NCBI GenBank assembly: GCA_023431205.1
Contig: JAEYXQ010000027.1
Span: forward strand, 1 to 12,522
Source of the DNA: Pseudomonadota bacterium
Lineage (GTDB): Bacteria; Pseudomonadota; Alphaproteobacteria; Rhizobiales; Devosiaceae
DNA length: 12,522 nt
Reading direction: 5' to 3'
A program made the translations under genes and the position numbers. Shown piece after piece: positions 1-5,753 of the stretch. The first letter of the stretch is position 1. Each line of letters starts with the position of its first letter. Below the pieces are notes generated by a model. The model did not search any database and was not told where the DNA came from. It saw nothing but the letters and a program-made list of their open reading frames with translations.

Positions 1-10
1 GGCCCATGGA

Positions 11-50
11 CCGATGCCTACAATCAGCAAAGACCCCACTCAGGCATCGG
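11..50. repeat. 9-bp inverted repeat near the left edge
   Basis: CCGATGCCT (11-19) is matched perfectly by AGGCATCGG (42-50) around a 22-nt loop. No T-run follows on either strand, so it is not a clear intrinsic terminator. It may be a structured 3' end of a gene left of the window or part of the repeat cluster. A weaker 6-bp inverted repeat, TTCCAA (64-69) with TTGGAA (86-91), follows. No coding sequence is supported here. Confidence 0.4.
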
Positions 51-102
51 AGGGAGAACACCCTTCCAACGACTGACGGACCTTCTTGGAAACCACAGCT
101 AG

Positions 103-124
103 CCTCCCCCGCAGGCGGGGGAGG
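103..124. repeat. GC-rich palindrome, arm CCTCCCCCGC
   Basis: Perfect 10-bp arms (103-112 and 115-124) flank a 2-nt AG centre. The same arm recurs at 509-518 (with its partner at 521-530, TT centre), imperfectly at 171-192, and as a lone left arm at 9746-9755. The recurrence shows a dispersed intergenic repeat family. It lies at the left boundary of direct-repeat copy 1. Palindromes of this kind are common between genes in GC-rich alphaproteobacteria; no function is established. Confidence 0.75.
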
Positions 125-324
125 GACTGGCCGGTGGGTGCGGAGGAACTGCGGCAGGCGCCGACGCGCTCCTCCACCGCTTGAGGGGGAGGCTGGGTGG
201 GGGTTCCGGCTCCACGAAAAGCTCCGTGTCATTGACGTGGACGCTTCACCACCGCCACCTGGCGGCCGTGGAGGCATCTCGGGGTGGGCCCCGGCTCAGG
301 GCCGGGGTGACATCGGGGGTGGGG
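121..324. repeat. 204-bp direct repeat, copy 1
   Basis: This copy aligns without gaps to 459-662 at a constant offset of 338 bases, with 17 mismatches counted by eye (about 92% identity). Inside, in order, are a degenerate CCTCC/GGAGG palindrome (171-192), a perfect 6-bp palindrome CCGCCA/TGGCGG (252-257 and 260-265) and a CCCCGGC/GCCGGGG hairpin (289-295 and 301-307, loop TCAGG). Open frames cross it on several strands, but none has a ribosome site or a recognisable protein, so I treat it as non-coding. Confidence 0.85.
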
Positions 325-400
325 CAAGTGGGGTGTAAGAACCGCAACGGCGCCCTCCCACCTTTGCCATTCGGGCACAGCCCTCATGGCCTTCGCACCT

Positions 401-425
401 GAAATCGCTCCACCGGCGCGATTTC
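401..425. repeat. Palindrome GAAATCGC...GCGATTTC between the repeat copies
   Basis: Perfect 8-bp arms (401-408 and 418-425) surround a 9-nt centre. It lies in the 134-bp spacer (325-458) between the two long repeat copies. Its base composition is less GC-extreme than that of its neighbours, so chance is a less likely explanation. No gene is seen in the spacer. Confidence 0.6.
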
Positions 426-458
426 GCCTGCGCCGGCTCGAAGCCGCGGCGGGCGGCG

Positions 459-662
459 GAGGGACTGGCCGGTGGGTGTGGTGGGGCTGCGGCAGGCGCC
501 GATGCGCCCCTCCCCCGCTTGCGGGGGAGGTTGGGTGGGGGTTCGGGCTCCACGAAAAGCTCGGTGTCATTGACGTGGACGCCTCACCACCACCATCTGG
601 CGGCCGTGGGGGCATCTCGGGATGGGCCCCGGCTCAAGGCCGGGGTGACATCGGGGGTGGGG
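459..662. repeat. 204-bp direct repeat, copy 2, next to the tctA 3' end
   Basis: This copy matches 121-324. It keeps the perfect 10-bp palindrome (509-518 and 521-530) that is degenerate in copy 1. It ends 18 bp from the tctA stop codon. Its CCCCGGC/GCCGGGG hairpin (627-633 and 639-645, loop TCAAG) is the first strong stem-loop met by transcripts leaving tctA, 35 nt past the stop. It could stabilise or end the mRNA, although no T-run follows. The outer left palindrome seen at 103-124 is absent here. Confidence 0.85.
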
Positions 663-680
663 AGGCGCCGGTGGCGAGCC

Positions 681-2186
681 TCAGTCGTCTTCGACGAACA
701 CCTCTTCGCGCTTCCTGCGGATGCTGGGGAGGACGGCGATCACCACGGCGGCGACGGCGAGGAGCAGCAGGGCGGCGGAGATCGGGCGGGTGATGAAGAT
801 GGAGGGGTCGCCGCGCGAGATGATCATGGCGCGGCGCAGGTGTTCTTCGAGCAGCGGGCCGAGCACGAAGCCGAGCAGGAGTGGTGCCGGCTCGCAGCCG
901 AAGCGGATCAGGAGATAGCCGACGATGCCGAAGAAGGCGATGGCGTAGACGTCGTAGATGTTCTGGTTGATCGAGAAGGTGCCGATACAGGCAAACAGCA
1001 CGATGGCCGGGAACAGCACGCGATAGGGGATGGACAGCATCTTCACCCACAACCCGACCAGGGGCAGGTTGAGGATGACGAGCAGCAGATTGCCGACCCA
1101 CATCGAGGCGATGATGCCCCAGAACAGCGCCGGCTGGTCGTTGATGACGTTGGGGCCGGGGGTGATGCCCTGGAGGATGAAGGCGCCGACCATCAGCGCC
1201 ATCACCGGGTGCGCCGGGATACCCAGGGTCATCAGCGGGATGAAGGAGGTCTGCGCGGCGGCGTTGTTGGCCGATTCCGGCCCGGCGACGCCTTCGATGG
1301 CCCCTTTGCCGAACTCGCCCGGCGTCTTGCTGAGGCGCTTTTCGGCCGAATAGGAGGCAAAGGACGACAGGATATGCCCGCCGCCCGGCAGCACGCCCAG
1401 CAGTGAGCCGAGACCGGTGCCGCGGAGGACGGGCATGATGATGCGGCGCATGTCCTCGCGGGTCAGCCACAGGTTGGTGACCTTGCCGACGCCGACCTCG
1501 CGCTCGTTCTCGCGCTCGAGGTTGCGCAGGATTTCGGCCACGCCGAAGACGCCGACGGCTACGGCCACGAAGTTGAGGCCGCCGAACAGTTCGCGCACCC
1601 CGAAGGTGAAGCGCGGTGTGCCGGTATAGATGTCCTGGCCGACCATGCCGAGCAGCAGGCCGAGCACGATCATGCCGAGCGCCTTGAGGATGGAGCCGTG
1701 CGCCAGGGCGATCGAGACCAGGAGACCAAGCACGATCAGCGAGAAGTATTCGGGTGCGCCGAAATTGAGGGCGGCGCGCGCCAGGGGTGGCGCGAAGAAG
1801 GCCAGCAGCAGCGTTGCCACCGAGCCGGCGAAGAAGGAGCCGATGGCGGCCGAGGCCAAAGCCGGGCCCGCCCTGCCCTGCCGCGCCATCTGGTAGCCGT
1901 CGATTGCCGTGACTGCGGCCGAGGATTCGCCGGGCAGGTTGATCAGGATGGCGGTGGTGGAGCCGCCATACTGGGCGCCGTAGTAGATGCCGGCCAGCAT
2001 GATCAGCGCGGTCTCGGCATTGAGGGTGAAGGTGATCGGCAACAGCATGGCGATGGTCGCCGTGGGACCGATGCCGGGCAGGACGCCGACCAGGGTGCCG
2101 AGCAGCACGCCGAGAAAGCAGTAGAGGATGTTGACCGGGTCGAGCGCAACGGTGAAGCCGAGCGCGAGGGAAGAGAGCAGGTCCAT
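681..2186 (-). CDS. tctA: Tripartite tricarboxylate transporter, large membrane subunit TctA
   Basis: This is the large integral membrane subunit of a TTT-family transporter, which imports a carboxylate delivered by the periplasmic protein TctC. The 501-residue protein is almost entirely hydrophobic helices. It shows the family's internal duplication: GVLPGIGP at 34-41 and GVLPGGG at 264-270. The conserved AGPESANNA is at 301-309. The length is normal for TctA. I start at ATG 2186 rather than the adjacent in-frame GTG at 2189, because AGGAG at 2194-2198 is then 7 nt away. That Shine-Dalgarno overlaps the tctB stop codon, so the two genes are probably translationally coupled. It is the last gene of tctC-tctB-tctA. 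The family is certain; the substrate is not, and the symbol is by family only. Confidence 0.96.
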   Translation of the reverse strand: MDLLSSLALGFTVALDPVNILYCFLGVLLGTLVGVLPGIGPTATIAMLLPITFTLNAETALIMLAGIYYGAQYGGSTTAILINLPGESSAAVTAIDGYQMARQGRAGPALASAAIGSFFAGSVATLLLAFFAPPLARAALNFGAPEYFSLIVLGLLVSIALAHGSILKALGMIVLGLLLGMVGQDIYTGTPRFTFGVRELFGGLNFVAVAVGVFGVAEILRNLERENEREVGVGKVTNLWLTREDMRRIIMPVLRGTGLGSLLGVLPGGGHILSSFASYSAEKRLSKTPGEFGKGAIEGVAGPESANNAAAQTSFIPLMTLGIPAHPVMALMVGAFILQGITPGPNVINDQPALFWGIIASMWVGNLLLVILNLPLVGLWVKMLSIPYRVLFPAIVLFACIGTFSINQNIYDVYAIAFFGIVGYLLIRFGCEPAPLLLGFVLGPLLEEHLRRAMIISRGDPSIFITRPISAALLLLAVAAVVIAVLPSIRRKREEVFVEDD

Positions 2187-2193
2187 CACGCGT

Positions 2194-2198
2194 CTCCT
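2194..2198 (-). promoter_or_regulatory. tctA ribosome binding site overlapping the tctB stop
   Basis: AGGAG (minus strand) lies 7 nt before ATG 2186 and shares bases with the tctB TAG (2197-2199). It decides the tctA start in favour of ATG over GTG 2189, which would be only 4 nt away. Confidence 0.75.
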
Positions 2199-2658
2199 AG
2201 AACCGCAGCCAGGGGCCGAACCACGGCACCAGGAGGCCGAGGCCGACGACGAAGATCAGCATGCAGAGCACGCAGAGACCGACGCTGATCACCAGCGAGG
2301 AGAGGATGGTGTTGCGGCGGCTGGACATGGCGGTGGCGAAGCTGGCGATCAGCACCACGGGGATGAAGCCGAGGCCGCGAATGGTGGCGGCAAAGAAGAT
2401 GATGGTGCCGAGCACCAGCGCGATGCCGCGCCAGGGCCAGGGGGGAGCCGCTTCCTCATCGGGATTGTTGAGGCCCTTGATGGCGACGGCGACGCCGAGC
2501 AGGATCAGAATGCCGCCGAGGACGATGGGCATGAAGCCGGGGCCCATGCGGAAGGGCGTGCCGAAATCGTAGCGCAGCGCCTCGAGCGCGAAATACGAGC
2601 CGAAGGCGATGAACATGGCCGCCGAGGCCAGATCGTTTCGGGAAGCGTTGAGCACCAT
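2197..2658 (-). CDS. tctB: Tripartite tricarboxylate transporter, small membrane subunit TctB
   Basis: This is the small four-helix membrane subunit of the TTT transporter, working with TctA in the inner membrane. The 153-residue protein has hydrophobic segments at about 11-27, 43-62, 78-110 (two helices) and 118-148. It carries the RMGPGFMP motif near residues 37-44 that is typical of TctB/DUF1468 proteins. The length is normal for the family, and TctB is always poorly conserved outside this motif. The start is ATG 2658, preceded by AGGGGG (2662-2667). It sits between tctC (58-nt gap with a strong hairpin) and tctA (stop overlaps the tctA ribosome site), which is the canonical TTT operon order. 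Confidence 0.93.
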   Translation of the reverse strand: MVLNASRNDLASAAMFIAFGSYFALEALRYDFGTPFRMGPGFMPIVLGGILILLGVAVAIKGLNNPDEEAAPPWPWRGIALVLGTIIFFAATIRGLGFIPVVLIASFATAMSSRRNTILSSLVISVGLCVLCMLIFVVGLGLLVPWFGPWLRF

Positions 2659-2676
2659 TGTCCCCCTGATGCAGCA

Positions 2677-2701
2677 GGTCCCCGGCCGGAGGCCGGAGAC
2701 C
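2677..2701 (-). repeat. Stem-loop between tctC and tctB
   Basis: GGTC plus CCGGCC (2677-2680, 2682-2687) pair with GGCCGG plus GACC (2691-2696, 2698-2701) around a GGA loop, with a single C/A mismatch: a 10-pair stem plus one internal mismatch. It lies between the tctC stop (2717) and the tctB start. Such hairpins after a binding-protein gene often protect the upstream mRNA so that the periplasmic protein exceeds the membrane subunits; that role is inferred here. There is no T-run, so full termination is unlikely. Confidence 0.65.
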
Positions 2702-2716
2702 CTGGTCGTTCGGCCG

Positions 2717-3700
2717 TTACTGCGCGGCGACGCCGGCGGCGGCGATCACTTCACCCCAGAGCGCGATCTGCTCCTCGAGACGCTGGGCGAGGGCTTCCGG
2801 CGTTGCGTCCTCGGCGCTGACCGGTGCGGTGCCGAGATCGGCGAAGCTGGTGGCGACGGTGTCGTTGGCGAGGGCCGTCTGCAGGGACTGGGTCAGGCGC
2901 TCGATGATGGCGGGATCGGTACCGGCGGGGGCGTAGAGGCCGTGCCAGATGGCGAGTTCGAAGTCCTCGATGCCGCCCTCGGCCATGGTCGGCACGTCGG
3001 GAAGTACGTCGATGCGCTCGGGCGTGGTCACGGCGTAGGCCTTGATCTCGCCGGCCTGGATCTGGGAGGTGGTGTTGGTGGTCTGATCGCACATCATGTC
3101 GATCTGGCCGCCGAGCAGGTCGGTCATGGCCGGGCCGGTCCCCTGGTAGGGCACTTCGGTCATCTTGGTATCGAGCGCATCCATGAACAGCAGGCCGCAG
3201 AGCTGGCTGGCGGCGCCGATGCCGGCATTGGCGTAGGTGACGTTCTCGCCGTTCTCCTTGACGTAGGCGATCAGGTCCTCGAGCGTCTGCGGCTCGAAAT
3301 CCTTGCGGGCAACGATGGTCATCGGCACTTCGGTGACGAGGCCGATGGGCTCGAAATCGGTGGTCGGATCGTAGGGCAGGCTGGCGTAGAGCGCCGGGGC
3401 CGTGGACATGCCGATGTGGTGCAGCAGCAGGGTGTAGCCGTCATTGCCGGCGGCCGCGACCTGACCGGCACCCAGGGTACCGCCGGCACCGCCGACATTC
3501 TGCACCACCACCTGCTGGCCGAGATCCTCGCTCATGGCAGCGGCGACGAGACGGGTCACGGTGTCGGTGGGGCCGCCGGCGGAGAAGGGCACAACGATGG
3601 TGATCGGCTGCGTCGGATAGTCCTGCGCCATGACGGCTGGCGCTGCCAGTGCGGTTCCGGCGACCAGAGCGGCGGCCAGCATGCTGGAGATGATCTTCAT
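2717..3700 (-). CDS. tctC: Tripartite tricarboxylate transporter substrate-binding protein TctC (Bug family)
   Basis: This is the periplasmic solute-binding protein of the TTT transporter, which captures an organic acid and hands it to TctA/TctB. The 327-residue product has a Sec signal peptide (about 1-25, cleavage expected after AVMA before QDYP). It has the Bug-family opening ITIVVPFSAGGPTDTVTR, with the ligand-loop Gly-Gly and Asp, then NVGGAGGTLGA, the central YANAGIG, and VPYQGTGPAMTDLLGGQID. The length fits the family (about 320). The start is ATG 3700, with GGGAGG at 3709-3714, 8 nt upstream. The frame stays open further upstream, but that part has no signal sequence and overlaps the promoter. 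It is the first gene of tctC-tctB-tctA, downstream of a sigma-54 promoter. Bug ligands vary widely (citrate, C4-dicarboxylates, aromatic acids, amino acids), so the substrate is not assigned. Confidence 0.96.
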   Translation of the reverse strand: MKIISSMLAAALVAGTALAAPAVMAQDYPTQPITIVVPFSAGGPTDTVTRLVAAAMSEDLGQQVVVQNVGGAGGTLGAGQVAAAGNDGYTLLLHHIGMSTAPALYASLPYDPTTDFEPIGLVTEVPMTIVARKDFEPQTLEDLIAYVKENGENVTYANAGIGAASQLCGLLFMDALDTKMTEVPYQGTGPAMTDLLGGQIDMMCDQTTNTTSQIQAGEIKAYAVTTPERIDVLPDVPTMAEGGIEDFELAIWHGLYAPAGTDPAIIERLTQSLQTALANDTVATSFADLGTAPVSAEDATPEALAQRLEEQIALWGEVIAAAGVAAQ

Positions 3701-3762
3701 TGGTTTGTCCTCCCGAGTTTTTTGGGCCGGCCCGATTTCCTCCACGGGCCTGCAGAACAGGT

Positions 3763-3778
3763 AGCAAGCCACGTGCCA
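3763..3778 (-). promoter_or_regulatory. Sigma-54 (RpoN) -24/-12 promoter of tctCBA
   Basis: Read on the minus strand the site is TGGCACGTGGCTTGCT. This matches the consensus TGGCAC-N5-TTGCW at every defined position, with GG at 3777/3776 and GC at 3765/3764, exactly 12 bases apart. Transcription should begin near 3752, giving a leader of about 52 nt before tctC ATG 3700. A sigma-54 activator is encoded in the divergent operon, which makes the functional link strong. The match is seen directly; activity is inferred. Confidence 0.88.
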
Positions 3779-3841
3779 CGCGGCGGGTGCAAGGCAGCCA
3801 TGCGTATTTGAACGAATAGTGGTAGCGTCCTCGGCGGAAAG

Positions 3842-3880
3842 TTGCTCAATTGTGGGCAGAGTACCGGCAAGTTTTTGCCC
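3842..3880. promoter_or_regulatory. Candidate upstream activator sites for the DctD-like regulator
   Basis: Two inverted repeats lie here: TTGCTC (3842-3847) with GGGCA (3854-3858), and GGCAA (3866-3870) with TTGCC (3875-3879). They share TTGC/GCAA half-sites. They sit about 90-128 bp upstream of the predicted tctC start point, the usual range for sigma-54 activator sites, and also just ahead of the sensor gene. Binding is inferred from position and symmetry only. Confidence 0.35.
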
Positions 3881-3886
3881 AGGAGG
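3881..3886 (+). promoter_or_regulatory. Ribosome binding site that sets the sensor kinase start
   Basis: A perfect AGGAGG stands 7 nt before GTG 3894. It is the only strong Shine-Dalgarno in the 5' part of this frame and supports GTG 3894 over the upstream in-frame GTG 3819. Confidence 0.8.
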
Positions 3887-3893
3887 ACCCACG

Positions 3894-5753
3894 GTGCGGT
3901 GGTCGGGAGCACAGAGTCCGCGCCTCGAACGCCGCCACCTGCTGCTGCTGGGCGGCGGGCTGGCCGCCATGCTGCTGGTGGGCTGGGCAAGCTACGAGAC
4001 GACGCTGTCGCAGGCGATCAACGAAGCCGGCGGCGGCGCACAGCGGCGACTGGCGCTGTTCGACCGCACGCTCGAGGCGATCATCGAGCGCTTCCACTAC
4101 CTGCCGGTGGCCATATCGCAGGCGCGCGAAACGCGTGCCGCGCTCGAGCAGCCGTCAGAGGCGGCGGCGGTCGAGGCGGCCAACGGCTTTCTCAGCAAGC
4201 TGAACGAGACCGCAGGGGCGAGCGAGCTATTCCTGATGGACCGCAGTGGCGCGGTGGTGGCGGCCAGCAACTGGTGGACCCTGACCAGCCTGGTGGGCAC
4301 CAACTACGCGTTCCGGCCGTATTTTGCCGAGGCGATGGAGGATGGCAGCGCCGAATACTATGCGTTCGGCATCTCGACGAACGTGCCGGGGCATTTCCTG
4401 TCGCAGCGCGTGGACGGGCCGGACGGGCCGCTCGGCGTCGCTGTCACCAAGATCAACCTCGGGGAGATCGAGGCGACGTGGTGGCGGTCGGGCGAGTTGA
4501 TCGCCATCCTCGACGTCAATGACGTTGCCATCCTGTCGACGCGGCCAGACTGGCGCTACCGGCCGCTCAAGACCATTCCCCCAAACCAGATCGAGTCCCT
4601 GGCAGCCCAGCAGCGCTATGGCGAGGCCGGGATCGAGAACCTGGGCATCATCAGCGACCGCTGGCCCTCCCGCGGCGTGGAGTTTGCGCATATCGCCGGC
4701 AGCGATACGGAGACCTCGGGCTATTTCCTGCTTCGCGAGTTGCGGCTGCCCAAGCATGGATGGCGGCTGGTGTCGTTCACGCCGCTGGCGCCGCTGCATG
4801 CCACGGCGCTGACGACGTCGGGTGCTGCGGCATTGGGAACGGCGGCGTCGTTGCTGCTGGCGGTGCTGCTGGTGCAGCGGCGCAGGCAGCTGGAGCAGCG
4901 GCTGGCGGACCATCAGCGGCTCGAGCAGCGGGTGGCGGAGCGGACGGAGGACCTGCACATCGCCAACGAGGCGCTGCGAGCCGAGATCGCCGAGCGTCTT
5001 GCGGCGGAACAGGCGCAGGCCGAAACCCAGGCGAGCCTGGTGCAGGCGGCAAAGCTCGCAAGTCTCGGCCAGGCGCTGGCGGGGGTGGCGCACGAGGTGA
5101 GCCAGCCGGTGGCGGCGCTGACCACCCACCTTGCAAGTGCCAAGCTGCTGGCGGCGCAGCGGCAGGATACCGAGATCGGCGGGATCCTGGCGACCATGGA
5201 CAGGGTCGTGGACCGGCTGGCGGCCTTGACCGGTCACCTCAAGACCTTCGCCCGCAAGCAGAGCGGGGCGCCGATGGAGGCGGAGGTTTCGGCCGTGATC
5301 AACAATGCGCTGGAACTGGTCGACCACAGGCTGCGGGCCTGCGGGGTGGATACGGAGTACGGCCGGCCGAACCGGGCCATGCGGGTGCGTGGCAATCCGG
5401 TGCATCTGGAACAGGTGGTCATCAACCTGATCACCAATGCGGCCGATGCCATGGAGCAGGCCGCGGTTCGGGTGCTGTCGATTGGGGTGGCCGAGGCGGA
5501 CGGGCGCGTGGAGATCACCGTCTCCGATACCGGAACGGGCGTGGCGCCGAGCGACCTGCCGAACCTGTTCGATCCGTTCTATTCCACCAAGGAGGCCGGG
5601 CGGGGTCTCGGCCTCGGATTGTCCATTGCCTATGGCCTGGTGCGGGATCTCGGCGGAACGATTTCCGTCGCCAGCCGGCCGGGGCATGGCGCGACCTTCA
5701 CCGTGCGCCTGCCGCTGATGGCGGACGCACACAGCGAGACCATTCCCGCATGA
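3894..5753 (+). CDS. DctB-like sensor histidine kinase
   Basis: This is an inner-membrane sensor kinase that probably detects a periplasmic carboxylate and phosphorylates the adjacent regulator. The 619-residue protein starts at GTG 3894 (AGGAGG 7 nt upstream). It has a basic N-terminus, TM1 about 15-33, and a periplasmic Cache-type sensor with the DctB-like sequence NYAFRPYF (F140, R141, Y143). TM2 is at about 305-326, followed by a long coiled-coil linker. The dimerisation domain has His400 in GVAHEVSQP. The ATPase domain has N511/N515, D545 in DTGTG, a DPFYSTK F-box and GRGLGLGLS. The H-box and overall plan resemble DctB of rhizobia. Its stop overlaps the regulator start (ATGA). It is divergent from the TTT operon, whose TctC presumably binds the same or a related ligand. 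The catalytic residues look intact. The exact ligand is unknown. Confidence 0.93.
   Translation: MRWSGAQSPRLERRHLLLLGGGLAAMLLVGWASYETTLSQAINEAGGGAQRRLALFDRTLEAIIERFHYLPVAISQARETRAALEQPSEAAAVEAANGFLSKLNETAGASELFLMDRSGAVVAASNWWTLTSLVGTNYAFRPYFAEAMEDGSAEYYAFGISTNVPGHFLSQRVDGPDGPLGVAVTKINLGEIEATWWRSGELIAILDVNDVAILSTRPDWRYRPLKTIPPNQIESLAAQQRYGEAGIENLGIISDRWPSRGVEFAHIAGSDTETSGYFLLRELRLPKHGWRLVSFTPLAPLHATALTTSGAAALGTAASLLLAVLLVQRRRQLEQRLADHQRLEQRVAERTEDLHIANEALRAEIAERLAAEQAQAETQASLVQAAKLASLGQALAGVAHEVSQPVAALTTHLASAKLLAAQRQDTEIGGILATMDRVVDRLAALTGHLKTFARKQSGAPMEAEVSAVINNALELVDHRLRACGVDTEYGRPNRAMRVRGNPVHLEQVVINLITNAADAMEQAAVRVLSIGVAEADGRVEITVSDTGTGVAPSDLPNLFDPFYSTKEAGRGLGLGLSIAYGLVRDLGGTISVASRPGHGATFTVRLPLMADAHSETIPA

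Noticed and set aside
121..662. CRISPR-like or tandem array
   Set aside because: There are only two long copies with a 134-bp spacer that holds its own palindrome. No short regular repeats or cas genes are present.
519..1406. Long plus-strand open frame antiparallel to tctA
   Set aside because: It is Asp/Gly/Arg/Gln-rich, of the kind produced opposite a GC-rich membrane gene. It has no ribosome site, no family resemblance, and runs into the repeat.
2609..3811. 400-residue plus-strand open frame opposite tctC and its promoter
   Set aside because: It is a Gly/His/Ala-rich shadow of tctC; the minus-strand frame gives a complete Bug protein with a signal peptide and ribosome site.
3819..3893. 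GTG 3819 as the sensor kinase start
   Set aside because: There is no ribosome site, and the extra 25 residues are unlike a sensor N-terminus. GTG 3894 has AGGAGG at 7 nt and gives a basic N-terminus followed by TM1.
4760..5749. In-frame extension upstream of the DctD-like regulator, which would suggest a fused protein
   Set aside because: The extension is Gly/Ala low complexity from an alternative frame of the kinase; the receiver domain begins exactly at ATG 5750, which overlaps the kinase stop.
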